Shown: piece by piece, positions 47,995-59,224 of the stretch
Layout of the letters: each line of letters begins with the position of its first letter
How positions within the stretch are numbered: position 1 is the first letter of the stretch
Assembly (NCBI GenBank): GCA_015143295.1
Contig: CM026559.1
Coordinates: forward strand, 20,722,826 to 20,786,825
Reading direction: 5' to 3'
DNA length: 64,000 nt
Source of the DNA: Tetracentron sinense
Lineage: Eukaryota; Streptophyta; Magnoliopsida; Trochodendrales; Trochodendraceae
Made by a program: the position numbers and the translations under genes
The notes under the pieces: model-generated
Told to the model about the DNA's origin: nothing
Database searches by the model: none
Seen by the model: only the letters and a program-made list of their open reading frames with translations

Positions 47995-48262
47995 TTTTTT
48001 TTTTTTTTGGGGTTGCACAAACCAAATTTTTAGATGCCAAGGTGGTTTGCCTAGCTAGCAAAGAGAGGCATCGACAAGCACCTAAGGAATTAGAAGCTAT
48101 AGATAAGTTATGAATGCCCAGATCTTTTGCAACTTGGAGACGACTATTGATAGCCATAATCTCCATCTTCAGAATGTCAGAATCTGTAACCCCATGCGAA
48201 GGCTATGATAGGGATACCATAGTGGTCTCGAATAATGCCTCCAAACCCAATTATTCCTGGTC
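47995..48262 (-). pseudogene. 5'-truncated LINE relic: RNase H end plus poly(A)
   Basis: Minus strand, from 48262: GIIGFGGIIRDHYGIPIIAF, then after a stop and frame change DILKMEIMAINSRLQVAKDL and GIHNLSIASNS. This is the plant RNase H-like (RVT_3) pattern, with the metal-binding Asp in GGIIRD and Glu in KMEIMAI; the later SDS motif reads SNS. About 60 codons on, the strand runs into an A tract (T15 at 47995-48009 on the plus strand). RNase H is the C-terminal domain of plant L1-type LINEs, so a short 5'-truncated insertion fits. A retrocopy of a host RNase H-like gene is the alternative. No target duplication was identified. Confidence 0.55.
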
Positions 48263-48758
48263 TAACTCTCTATTGGACTGGTTGTCTTCAACACAGTGGT
48301 CAGCATCCCTTTCATCAACAGGTTATGTCCAATCGATCCATAACTGTCTAGATTGCAGCGGATTGTTGTTGCCCATTGGACTAGCATTAAATCATTCATT
48401 CAAAAGTTTGAACAAGGAAGAACACTCAAGAACTTGCATGATCTACTTTGTATTACAGTAAAAATTTTGAAAGTCAAAGGGAAGCTAACCTACTATTTAT
48501 CAACCTAAGGTTTTATCAATTTAAATGGAGCATCTAACTAAGGTAAATATGCTTTTATCATCTGGTAGGACATTTTTGAATATGTTATACATACAATTCG
48601 AATTCGTGATCATCGATTCGAATGTGATGGTTTTTCATAGGATTTCTTCGAAAAGGGTACGAAATTATATAGAGAGTATATTTCACAACCCCTAACATCA
48701 GTTAAATCGTTTCAGCATATTGATAGCTTGTCTCCTCCGTGGTTGATCTCCTCAAGAA
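48263..48758. other. Spacer left of the Copia element
   Basis: No gene supported. The 115-codon plus-strand ORF at 48114-48461 is antisense to the LINE relic and is not considered real. AAGAA at 48754-48758 is the likely left target-site copy of the Copia element. Confidence 0.5.
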
Positions 48759-49185
48759 TGTTGGCTTTGCTAAGCCTTGCCCAAGACAATGGAGATGTTG
48801 CTAACCACACAAAGAAAGCTAAACTTCAAAGAAGGCTACTGCCTATTAAGAAGAGACACTCACTGTATTGGATAAAGGAATGCTTACAAACACTAAAATT
48901 CTTTCTCCACTCGATGCCAAAACCATAGCCTATTCACTCCTATTTATAGAGTTTACATCATAAGTGAAATTACAAGTGTACCCCTATTCTAGACTTTTCC
49001 ATAAGACACAAGGGCAATGCCCTTTTAAACTTTCAAAAATTTCTTACTTTTCCAAGAGAACAATCTTCTAGAAAGTTCTTGCATGTTCTCCAAGTCAAAT
49101 GCTTCTACCAAATTCTAGAAACTCTAGGAGTCTAGAGACATCATGGGGTTAGACTCTAGAAACTTCCAAGTTTGTGTTTCCAACA
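48759..49185 (-). repeat. 3' LTR of the young Copia, 427 bp
   Basis: Starts TGTTGG and ends CCAACA. Near-identical to 63748 onward. The adjoining purine tract marks the inner boundary. Confidence 0.95.
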
Positions 49186-49192
49186 CCCCCCT

Positions 49193-51420
49193 TCAAATTG
49201 GAAGTTTTCTCATTCCAAGCAATTCTCTTAGTCTCCTGAATGCATCAGTTGGCAAAGCCTTAGTAAAGATGTCCGCTACTTGTTCTTTGGTATCACAATA
49301 CTCCAGCTTTACTGTTTTCTGCTTCACATGGTCTCTTAGAAAATGGAATCTAGTATCAATATGTTTACTTCTTCCATGTTGTACCAGATTCTTGGCAAGT
49401 GCAATAGCTGACTTGTTGTCCACGTATATGATTGTTGATTCTTCTTGTAAATGATTCAACTCTTTTAAGAGATTCCTTAGCCATATTGCTTCACAAACTG
49501 TGGATGATGCCCCCACATACTCAGCTTCACATGTAGATAGAGCTACAATACTCTGCTTCTTAGAGCTCCATGTGAAAGCTGTGGATCCAAGGTAAAAAAC
49601 ATACCCTGTTGTGCTTTTACGTTCATCTTGGTCACCTCCCCAATCACTGTCTGAGTATCCATATAACTCTTCATCCTCATTATAAGAATAGAAAAGTCCA
49701 AATTCTAAAGTTCCTGAAATGTACCTTAGGATTCTCTTTGCTGCAAGCCAATGAGATTCCTTTGGAGTTTCCATGTATCTGCTCAGAAGTCCAACACCAT
49801 AGACTATATCTGGTCTTGTGATTGTGAGATATCTTAAGCTTCCAATCAAACTCTTGAATAGATTTGAATCCACGGTCTTTCCTTCTCCTTCTTTTGTCAA
49901 CTTCGAACCCATTGCTACAGGAGTGCTTACTGTGTTGTAGCCATCCAATCTGAATTTCTTAAGAAGCTCCATCGCATACCTTTTCTGAGATATGAATATA
50001 CCATCAGTTTGCTGTCTCGCCTCTATACCAAGGAAGTAGGACATAAATCCACAGTCTGTCATTTCGAATTCCTTGAACATAGCATGCTTGAATTTATCGA
50101 ACATCTCCTGGCTGTTCCCGGTGAATAGCAAGTCATCAACAGAGAGGCATGCTATAAGTAATTCTCCATGGTTGTTCCTTTTTATGTAGAGGGAATGCTC
50201 ATATGGACATTTAGTAAAGCCATTTTCTTGAAGGTAGTTATCAATTCGAGAATTCCAAGCTCGAGGCGCCTGCTTTAATCCATATAAAGCTTTCTTTAGG
50301 CAATAAACTTTATCCTCTTCTCCTTCTCCTATAAAGCCTTCGGGCTGTTCCACATACACTTCTTCATCAAGAATTCCATTGAGGAATGCTGACTTTACAT
50401 CCAGTTGGTAAATTTTCCAACTGTGATGGGCGGCAAGTGAGATCAGCATCCTGACTGTATCAAGTCGAGCAACTGGTGCAAAAACTTCTTCATAATCCAC
50501 GCCATATTTTTGTTTGTAGCCCTTAGCTACAAGCCTTGCCTTGTAACGGTCAATCTTACCATCGGCCGTTCGCTTGATCTTATATACCCACTTAACATCA
50601 ATTGTCTTATGACCCTTAGGAAGTGAAGTTAACTCCCATTTTTATTCTTTTGGATGGCATAAATCTCCCCTTCCATGGCTGATCTCCAACAATTTTCTTT
50701 CACAGCCTCTTGAAAAGTAAGTGGCTCATGATCAACATATAGGCAGAGAAGATTTATATCATCATTGTTTTCAGTTTGCTCATAAATTTCACTTAGGCTC
50801 CTCATTTTGATTGGTCTTATAGATGATGAAGGACTAGTTGAGCTTTGAGTTAATGAAGTACCTTCTGGAGTTATGAGTCGTGCATCAGGACTTCTCCGAA
50901 CTATAGATGATGATGCGCATGGAGCTGGTGTTGAGATAGTTTGCCGCATATTCTCTTGATTTTGTTCTCCGTGGTCTGCTTCTTGCTCTTCTATCTAAAT
51001 TTGATTCTCTTTGATTTTCTCTTCTTTATCCCAATTCCATGTTTCTTCTTCACTGAAGATCACATCTCTACTCACCACTACCTTATTAGTAAGTGGATTG
51101 TAGAGTTTGTATGCTTTGGACTCCTCACTGTACCCAATGAAGCTACATTTCTCGCCACGATCATCCAACTTCTTCCTTTTTGCCTCTGGTACTTGAGCAT
51201 AAGCAATGCATCCAAAGATCTTCAAGTGCGACACACTGGGCTTATAGCCGCTCCATGCCTCCTGGGGTGTCTTGTTCTTGACGCTTTTTGTAGGGCACCT
51301 GTTGAGAAGATAAGTTGTGCATGCAACTGCTTCGGCCCAGAAATGCTTTGGCAATCCCTTCTCTTTAAGCATGGTCCTTGTCATATCAAGTATGGTGCGA
51401 TTCTTCCTTTCCGCAATCCC
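49193..51420 (-). CDS. Copia pol: integrase end, RT and RNase H (fossil)
   Basis: From right to left: C-terminal integrase (50995-51384, with [20 protein letters not shown]), a linker (50629-50949), then reverse transcriptase ([27 protein letters not shown] at about 50130-50150) and RNase H (YSDSDWGGD, then [14 protein letters not shown] and [10 protein letters not shown] near the end). RT and RNase H form one 435-codon reading frame that looks intact. The whole region shows one or two breaks. Confidence 0.93.
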
Positions 51421-51426
51421 ATTCTG

Positions 51427-53060
51427 CTATGGTGTATAAGCTGCTGTAAATTGTTGTCTGATGCCCTGTTGTCTGCAATATTCTTGAAGTGCATTTGAGG
51501 TGTACTCGCCACCTCTGTCAGATCTCAGTGTCTTAATTTTATAACCGCTCTCTACTTCAACACGGGCTTTAAAATTTTTAAAGATAGTAAAAGCAGCAGA
51601 TTTCTCTTTAATGAAGTATACCCAGAGTTTTCTACTGAAGTCATCAATGAAAGTAATAAAGTACTTACTTCCTCGGAGAGAAATTGGGTCCAACGGTCCG
51701 CAGATATCCGTGTGAACCAACTGTAATGGTTCTGTTGCTCTCCACGATCTGCCACTCTGGAAAGGAATTCGCTGCTGCTTGCTAAGTGTGCATGTCTCAC
51801 ACACATGGTCCACCTGTTTAATGACCGGCAAACCAGAAACCATGCCCATTGTGGATAATAGCTTGAGACCATTGAAATTGAGATGCCCGAAGCGAATGTG
51901 CCACTTCCATGACTCATTCTCCTTGCGTCCAAGGAAGCACATTTCCAGTTTTGTGTTAAGATAGAGTGGGAACATGCGATTCTTCGCCATTTGAACTTGT
52001 GCAACAAGTCTTCCTCGTGCATCTCTCAAAGTAAGAGAGTGATTCTCCATGTGTATTACGTACCCCTTTTCGAGGAGTTGTCCAATACTGAGTATATTGT
52101 TTTTCATATTGGGCACGTAGTACACATTGGAGATATATTCTGGCGTACCATTCTTCTGATAAATTTTAACCTTACCTTTGCCTTTCACGGGAACCTTGGA
52201 TGAGTCTCCTAAGCTCACATTACCATGAATGCCTTCCGCTATCTCCTCGAAGAGTTCCTTCTTCCCACACATGTGATTGCTAGCTCCCGAGTCAAGATAC
52301 CATACATCTTGTTGACCAGACACTTCTTCTCGAGCAAGGAGGAGTGTGGAGTCTTCTCTTCCACAATTTGATGCTTCGGCGAGGTTGGATTGCTCATCTT
52401 GAGCCACAAATTTGCTCCAACAATCTAATGCATAGTGCCCATACTTGTTGCAATTGTAGCATTGAATGCTTCTTGTATTACCACGACCATATGTGGATCT
52501 ACCTCTGCCAGTTCCTCTTCCGCGGTTACTGTTGAAACTCCGGTGATTTTGTGTATGATTTTGATAATTTCCTCGTCCTCTACCTCTTCCGTGATTACCA
52601 TGGTTGCCACCACCATGTTGTGAATCTCTGCGACTGCCCCTTTGATCTCTTAGAGTCAATTTTGACTCTAATGCTTGTTCCAATACCATGGAACTAGAAT
52701 TCTTCTGCATGCGTTGCTCATGAATTTGAAGTGATCCCATTAACTCCTCAACTGAGAGTATCTCCAAATCTTTGGATTCTTCAATAGCCACAACCCCGTG
52801 TTCGAACTTGGTTGTGAGGGATCGTAGCACCTTCTCTATGACCCGGAGGTCTTCAATCTTTTCACCATTCCTCTTTAATTGATTCACAATAACAAGTAAT
52901 CGTGAAAAATAATCGGAGATGCTCTCCTCTTCTTTCATATGGGCTGTCTCGAACTCGGCTCTTAGAGCTTGTAGGCGAATCCTCTTAACACGATCAACTC
53001 CTTTGAAAATGGTGCCTAGGATCTCCCAAGCCCTTTTGCTTGATGTTGCTTCAGCGATCT
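51427..53060 (-). CDS. Copia gag end, protease and integrase core (fossil)
   Basis: Carries the gag zinc knuckle CYNCNKYGHYALDC (52422-52463), a Gly/Arg/Asn-rich stretch before it, protease WYLDSGASNHMC (about 52270-52306), the integrase zinc region (WHIRFGHLNF then CETC), and the integrase core (LVHTDICGPLDPISLRG; TLRSDRGGEY). The right-hand end is where the Gypsy inserted. Confidence 0.93.
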
Positions 53061-53584
53061 TGTAGAACCCCGGATCTTGATGGCCATGTACGACGAATGA
53101 TATCATATACTAAAGAATTTAAGAATGTATTTATGGTATATGGGTGTTTGGAATGAAATAGGCAAGAGTATAGAATACTCTTGAGTATTGACAAGGGTTA
53201 TGCCTTGGCATACCCTCGACTCTAAATAGCCCTAGCGTTCACACCGCTCGTCGGAATTAAGCGATTCTTGGATTTTTGGAAAGGTAATTGAACCCTCTTC
53301 GGGGTTCATGTTGATCACTTGTCTTGGTGTTAGATCAAAAGACCGATTTCTGAAGTCGGGTCGGTTTAAAATCTGGATTGACGAAACCCAATTTCGGATC
53401 AGTAAGGTTTAGGGGAAAAATGGTCCAAAAAAAAGGAAGAATTGGAAGTTGTGAAAAACATGAAAGTTGTTCTCCTTCAAAAGAAGAATCCAACGCAAGT
53501 TGAATCGTCAAAATCGGACAAACGAGTCAAAAGTTATAGCCGAGATACAAAAACGCAAAAATGCTGAAGCTTTCTGCAAAAGTT

Positions 53585-53775
53585 GCGATCGCTCGTAGGG
53601 ACCCTACGAACGATCGTAACGGAGCTACGAACGATCGTAGAGTTGCTACGATCGATCGTAAAGCCCCAGAAATGCTGGAAACTCTCGGGTGAAACTACGA
53701 TTGATCGTAGGAAGCTACGATCGATCGTAGAAGGCTACGATCGATCGTAAATCGCTACGAACGATCGTAGATACG
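53585..53775. repeat. Array of ACGATCGATCGT palindromes in the 5' LTR
   Basis: Nine or so copies of CTACGATCGATCGTAG or near variants (ACGAACGATCGTAG, ACGATTGATCGTAG) spaced 18-25 bp apart, just upstream of the TATA box. Repeated in the other LTR at 61287-61477. Confidence 0.95.
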
Positions 53776-53826
53776 CGATTTTACTTTCTTGGATGCGATT
53801 TTTTAGGGGTTTTTCACCCCTTACAC

Positions 53827-53834
53827 TATAAATA
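53827..53834 (+). promoter_or_regulatory. TATA box of the Gypsy 5' LTR
   Basis: TATAAATA, preceded by CACC and followed about 30 bases later by a likely transcription start region. The same box lies at 61528-61535 in the 3' LTR. Confidence 0.8.
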
Positions 53835-54849
53835 GAAGACTTTAGGAGGGTTTTTGGGTTACCCTAAACAAAGGAGAGTTCCTAGAAAGAGAAGGAAAGG
53901 ATCTTGAGCATTCCAAAGAGGGTTTTGCTTGAAACCAAGAAGATCTTCAATCAAGGGTTGGATCTTCCCCAAATCAAGCTTGGATCTTCCCCAAATCAAG
54001 CTTGGATCATTCAAATCAAGTGAGGATTTCTCAAGGGGTTTCTTTAACCTAGAAATTGATCCAAAGAGGTTAGTAAACTACTATCTAGCCTTGTTATCAT
54101 ACAAAGATGATTCAAATAGGTGATTTTAATTCTATTATGGTACAAATAGGAAGTGTGGAAAATTGGGTGAACTAGATCATGAATAAACAATCAAATAGGG
54201 TTTTACAAATTGGGGGTTTTTCAATAACAAGGATGAATATGGCTAAACTTATAAGAAAATTGTAATACCTTTAAATGAACCATGATTTGAAGTATACTAT
54301 GATACAATGACAAACAAGGGATTTTGGGTGAACTTGATTATGTTCAAATAAGCAAATAAGGATTTAAGATTTTGGGGGTTTTCCAATAAAAGGGTGAATA
54401 TGACTATAAGTGCAAGTAAGTGTTAATATCCTCCAAGGAACCATGATTTTAAGTGTGATATGATGAATTAGGCTTAGAAGCCATGATTGTTATGATGTGA
54501 CGCAATGAATGAAATGTTCTACATTCTAGAAATGTTTAAGTATGTTATGATGCTAATATACCTTGTATGAACCATATGAGTTACTTAAGGTCTTCAAGTA
54601 TACTATAATGATCATTATGTCTTGCATGAACATGTTTAATTAGTTAAAGCTTTCCACATAGATGTTATAATACTCACAAGCACTCTACGCATGATAAGTA
54701 TTGCACGACCGTGGTTTTTCTCATAAGCATGAATTTTCAAGAAAACATAAGAGGATTTTCAAAGGCATTCATAAGTAAGAAGCATACATGCATAAGCATA
54801 GACTAAGCCAAACTTTGGGTTGGGATTCTAAGATCGGTTACTCCACGCT

Positions 54850-55140
54850 CACAAGGATCAAGTCTAGATCTTGCATGAACTCCACGGATCATAAGTCTCG
54901 CAAGGCTTTTCAAGAACTCATAAGAAACTCACAAGTCTAAGATCTTGCATATGTCTCCAAGGAGAACAAGCTCACAAGGATCATAAGCTCACAAGAAGCT
55001 CACAAGTACTCATAAGCTCACAAGAAGCTCATAAGCTCACAAGTACGCACAAGCTCACAAGAACTCTAAGCTCACAAGAACTCATAAGAAAACACGAGGC
55101 TCACAAGCATTCATAAGAACTCATAAGCATACATGAGAGG
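54850..55140. repeat. CTCACAAG/CTCATAAG microrepeats in the Gypsy 5' LTR
   Basis: About twenty copies of a 9-12-bp unit, AAGCTCACAAG or AACTCATAAG. The copy number differs between the two LTRs (one extra block at 62690-62715 in the right LTR), so the tract has changed length since insertion. Confidence 0.9.
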
Positions 55141-55735
55141 GTTTGTTTTCCATGAAAAGAACAAGTTTTATGAAAGGTTTTTCCCGACGGGTTTTAAGCA
55201 TGGATTTTGGTGATTTGTATTCTTTTACGCACTGTATAAAATATTGTGATTATGATAGCATTGTTAGCTAGTAGATTTTGCTCGCTGAGTATTCCATGCT
55301 CAGCCGTACATGTTATGTCGGCTGGTACACGGACTCCATTTGACATCTGTGATCAGGGGCCCTGGATAGAGGAGGATTATGGCGAGGAGGAGCCATATGT
55401 AGAGCCTCAGGAGGAGGCAAATGACTTAGACCATTGGCCCTTTTAGAGTGATTACATAGAGAGAGAGAGAGAGAGAGTATTATCATTTTGTATTTTGATA
55501 GGTGGGCATGTCCACCTTTACTTTTGTGATGTATGTACAAACTTGGAATACACAGCATGTATAGAAAAGAAATTTTTGGATTACGCTTCCGCACATTGGT
55601 TTAAGCTTCCGCCTTATTCATGATTATGTTTGTCATGAATTGGATGTTATTACAGGATGGTTTGGTATCGGATATGGCACATCACGAGCCAAAGTATCCC
55701 TAACTCTCAGGGGGTGTTTTGGGTCGCGACAGAGG

Positions 55736-55752
55736 TGGTATCAGAGCTTAGG
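55736..55752 (+). promoter_or_regulatory. Gypsy primer-binding site
   Basis: TGGTATCAGAGCTTAGG, four bases after the LTR, complementary to plant initiator tRNA-Met. Confidence 0.9.
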
Positions 55753-55991
55753 CATTAGAGTCCCTAGGGTCACTTAGTACTCGATACCACGATCAAAACA
55801 AGGCATTAGGATTGAGGAAAGAGTCGTATTCCAAGTATAGACTAATCTTTAGTCTTAGTCCATAACCGGTTGGAATCCGACCGAATTTAGTACCCTACGC
55901 TAGAACCACACATTGTATGATTATCTACTACATTGTATACCTTGATGTATTACTATCAATTACCTTATGAATTTGAAATGAGCTTGAAATT

Positions 55992-57344
55992 GTGATTGAG
56001 ATGAAGTTGGTTTCCAAGTTAGACTCATGTTCTGCTACTGTTCTCAGGATTGACATGAGACGTGGTAGTGGACGGGGTCGCGGTTACCAAACTCGGGGCA
56101 ACAGTAATGGAGGAGACCCTCCCTCGGGTGATGATCAACCCGATATATCTCAGTTGTTAAATACTATGGTGGAGACCATCACCATGCTAGCAGCCCGACA
56201 GCCCGCTGCTACTACTGCGTTGGCACACCCACCTCCTTCACATCACACCTCGGGACTCGAGGCATTCCGAAGGCTACATCCACCTACCTTTTATGGGACC
56301 ACCGACCCCATGGTTGCAGAGGTGTGGATTATGCAACTGGAGAAAATATTCCGTGCTCTTCGTTGCACCGATGAGCAAAGGGTAGATTGGGCTGCCTTCA
56401 TGATGGAAGGAGAAGCCGACCATTGGTGGAGAGCGGCGTTGAGACAGAGAGACACCGCCAGGGCAGGAGAGCCGTGGACTTGGGTTGAATTCCTTAATGC
56501 CTTCTATGGGCAGTACTTTCCCAAGATTGTCAAGCAACAGAAGGAGATGGAGTTCATGTCCCTAGTGCAAGGGAATATGAGTGTGGCCGAGTATGAGGCC
56601 AAATTTGTTGAATTGTCCCGATTCGCACCACACTTGATCACGACGGAGGAGATGCGAGTCCGGAAATTTGAGAATGGGTTGAAGCCCTTCATCAAGGATC
56701 GAGTCTCCATTCTTCAAGTGGAGTCTTGGAGAGAGATTGTGGGGAAGGCAAGGATTGCCGAAAAGAACTCAGAGGAGTTTCTTAAAAGAAGAGAGGGTGG
56801 CTTCGGGAGAGCCATGCAGAAGGGTCAGTCTAGTGGCTTAGCACCACCGGAGAAGAGGGCCAGGATTTCCCAGTACCCACCTCCTAGGCCTACACAGACA
56901 CAGAGTTCTTCGTTTGCATCACCAGTGCCTCGCCCGACTACTTCACAGGCACCTCGCCCCGCTTTTTCTCAGGGCACCAGATATGTACAGCCGTCACCCT
57001 CTTCATCCTTTGAGGAGTGTGACTATTGTGGTCGGAGACACCCGGCTGGAGAGTGTCGGAGAGCATCGGGAGGATGTTTCCATTGTGGCGAGCAGGGCCA
57101 CATAATTAAAGATTGCCCACGCCGACCTCAGCCTCAGGGGAGCAGGCCCCCAGTTCGGCAGACTTCTCAGCAGGGGTCTTCACAAGCTTCGGCATCTAGA
57201 CCCGCACGGCCCACTCAGACCACACAGCAGCCTCGCCAGGCAAACAGAGGCCGGGTCTTTGCCTTAACAGAATGGGACGCACAGGCATCAGACGATGTTG
57301 TGCAAGGTACGCGAGAATTTCTAAAGTGTTCAAGTATGAAATGA
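55992..57344 (+). CDS. Gypsy gag (fossil)
   Basis: The frame opens at 55992, and an ATG at 56058 (MRRGSGRGRG) is the more likely start because the preceding part is leader-like. It holds the retrotrans_gag domain (AEVWIMQLEKIFRALRCTDE; WVEFLNAFYGQYFP; MSVAEYEAKFVELSRFAPH), a proline/serine/glutamine-rich linker, and two knuckle-like motifs: CDYCGRRHPAGEC (about 57019-57057) and the standard CFHCGEQGHIIKDC (about 57077-57118). It is capsid-like material of an LTR element. Confidence 0.95.
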   Translation: MIEMKLVSKLDSCSATVLRIDMRRGSGRGRGYQTRGNSNGGDPPSGDDQPDISQLLNTMVETITMLAARQPAATTALAHPPPSHHTSGLEAFRRLHPPTFYGTTDPMVAEVWIMQLEKIFRALRCTDEQRVDWAAFMMEGEADHWWRAALRQRDTARAGEPWTWVEFLNAFYGQYFPKIVKQQKEMEFMSLVQGNMSVAEYEAKFVELSRFAPHLITTEEMRVRKFENGLKPFIKDRVSILQVESWREIVGKARIAEKNSEEFLKRREGGFGRAMQKGQSSGLAPPEKRARISQYPPPRPTQTQSSSFASPVPRPTTSQAPRPAFSQGTRYVQPSPSSSFEECDYCGRRHPAGECRRASGGCFHCGEQGHIIKDCPRRPQPQGSRPPVRQTSQQGSSQASASRPARPTQTTQQPRQANRGRVFALTEWDAQASDDVVQGTREFLKCSSMK

Positions 57345-57448
57345 TGAGTGCTATAAGTATACGTATAATCACTTGTATGTCATGCTACCTATACTCTATG
57401 TATGTTGCTGAAACCCGCTGATATAGTTAATTACAATGCACAGGCGTA

Positions 57449-59224
57449 TTGCTAGTGAACGAGTGTCTAGCTCGTGTGTTGATCGACACGGGATCGACAC
57501 ATTCTTTTGTATCGCCAAGCTTTGCCAAAGGTTTTGAGTCTAAGCCGAGTCGCCTACGTCACGAGTTAACCATTTCGACTCCGCTTGGCAAGTCAGTTGA
57601 CACAGACCGAGGATATCGGAATTGTATAGTTCAAGTCGGGCAGTATGAATTACCGATTGATCTAATCATCCTTGAGTTCCAGGACTTGGACTTCGATGTT
57701 ATTCTCGGGATGGATTGGCTAGCTGTACACCACGGGCATGTGGCTTGTTTTGAGAAGATGGTGAAGTTCAAGCCAGAAGGCGTCAAGCCATTCCACTTTC
57801 ATGGACTTCGGAGGAGAGATATAGCCCGTCTAGCAGCTCTAAGTCTTGCAAATCCGGAGGCACGAGACTCCTCAGCCATACCGGTTGTGAGTGAGTATTT
57901 GGATGTGTTTCCCGAGGAATTACTAGGGTTACCTCCAGATAGGGAGATAGAATTTGCAATAGAGCTTGCTCCTGGAACGGCTCCAATTTCTAAGGCTCCG
58001 TACAGGATGGCCCCTATTGAACTGAAGGAATTAAAGGAGCAAATAGAAGAGTTGCAACGGCTTGGTTTCATCCAACCAAGTGTGTCACCGTGGGGAGCAC
58101 CAGTACTCTTTGTGAAGAAGAAGGATGGGTCGATGAGGATGTGCATCGACTATAGACAGTTGAACAAAGTCACCATCAAGAATCGATACCCCTTGCCACG
58201 AATAGATGATTTGTTCGACCAATTGAAAGGAGCAAGGTTCTTCTCCAAGATTGATTTGCGGTCCGGCTATCATCAGTTGAAGATCAAGGCCGAAGATGTG
58301 CCAAAGACTGCCTTTAGGACTCGGTACGGGCACTACGAGTTCCTAGTTATGCCTTTTGGTTTAACAAATGCATCGGCGGCGTTCATGGATTTGATGAACC
58401 GGGTATTCAAGCCTTATCTCGACAAATGTGTTATCGTCTTTGTCGATGACATCTTAGTATATTCTCCGACCAGGGAGGATCGTGATCGAGATCTTCGCCT
58501 TACACTTGAGACTCTTCGAGAGCATAAACTATACGCCAAGTTGAGTAAGTGCGAATTTTGGTTGGAGAAGGTGGCGTTCCTTGGCCACGTAGTATCTGTC
58601 GAGGGTATTTCAGTAGACCCAGCAAAGATAGAAGCGGTGATGAAATGGGAGAGACCCAAAAGTGTTACCGAGATACGCAGCTTCCTCGGTTTAGCAGGAT
58701 ACTATAGGAGATTCGTAGAGGGATTCTCCAGCTTAGCGGCACCGCTCACGTTTTTGACACGGAAAAATGCTAAGTTCACTTGGAGCGATAAGTGTGAAGC
58801 GAGCTTCACGGAGTTGAAGAAGAGGCTTACTACTGCCCCCATTCTCACAGTGCCGTCTGGGAGTGGAGGTTTCGTGGTTTACAGTGATGCCTTGAATGTT
58901 GGGCTAGGATGTGTTCTTATGCAGCGCGAGAATGTCATCGCCTACGCTTCCCGGCAATCAAAAGAGCATGAAAAGAACTATCCTACTAACGATTTGGAGT
59001 TGGCCGCGGTGGTTTTCGCATTAAAGATTTGGCGGCATTACCTTTATGGGGAAGAGTTTGATATTTTCACGGATCATAAAAGCTTAAAATACCTATTTTC
59101 CCAAAAGGAGTTGAATATGCGACAGCGCCGATGGATGGAATTCTTGAAGGACTATGAGTGTTCGATCCAGTACCATCCGGGCAAGGCTAATGTAGTGGTA
59201 GAGTTGGATGCCAGTGATGGCTAA
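57449..59224 (+). CDS. Gypsy pol: protease, RT, RNase H (fossil)
   Basis: Protease motif [11 protein letters not shown] near the start; RT with [31 protein letters not shown] and [10 protein letters not shown] (about 58432-58461); then the RT/RNase H hinge ([15 protein letters not shown]) and RNase H ([27 protein letters not shown]). It sits between gag and integrase and fits the Gypsy order. Confidence 0.96.
   Translation: MLVNECLARVLIDTGSTHSFVSPSFAKGFESKPSRLRHELTISTPLGKSVDTDRGYRNCIVQVGQYELPIDLIILEFQDLDFDVILGMDWLAVHHGHVACFEKMVKFKPEGVKPFHFHGLRRRDIARLAALSLANPEARDSSAIPVVSEYLDVFPEELLGLPPDREIEFAIELAPGTAPISKAPYRMAPIELKELKEQIEELQRLGFIQPSVSPWGAPVLFVKKKDGSMRMCIDYRQLNKVTIKNRYPLPRIDDLFDQLKGARFFSKIDLRSGYHQLKIKAEDVPKTAFRTRYGHYEFLVMPFGLTNASAAFMDLMNRVFKPYLDKCVIVFVDDILVYSPTREDRDRDLRLTLETLREHKLYAKLSKCEFWLEKVAFLGHVVSVEGISVDPAKIEAVMKWERPKSVTEIRSFLGLAGYYRRFVEGFSSLAAPLTFLTRKNAKFTWSDKCEASFTELKKRLTTAPILTVPSGSGGFVVYSDALNVGLGCVLMQRENVIAYASRQSKEHEKNYPTNDLELAAVVFALKIWRHYLYGEEFDIFTDHKSLKYLFSQKELNMRQRRWMEFLKDYECSIQYHPGKANVVVELDASDG

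Larger units (their letters stand above)
53061..55731 (+). repeat. 5' LTR of the Gypsy, 2,671 bp
   Basis: TGTAGAACCCC start and GGTCGCGACA end. Contains a TATA box at 53827-53834, a palindrome array at 53585-53775 and a CTCACAAG/CATAAG repeat tract at 54850-55140. The small ORF at 55246-55446 is conserved in both LTRs but has no family I recognise. Confidence 0.97.

Noticed and set aside
48114-48461. 115-codon plus-strand ORF
   Set aside because: It is antisense to the LINE RNase H relic, which accounts for the open frame.
51552-52022. 156-codon minus-strand ORF in another frame of the Copia
   Set aside because: It is a shadow of the integrase-coding frame.
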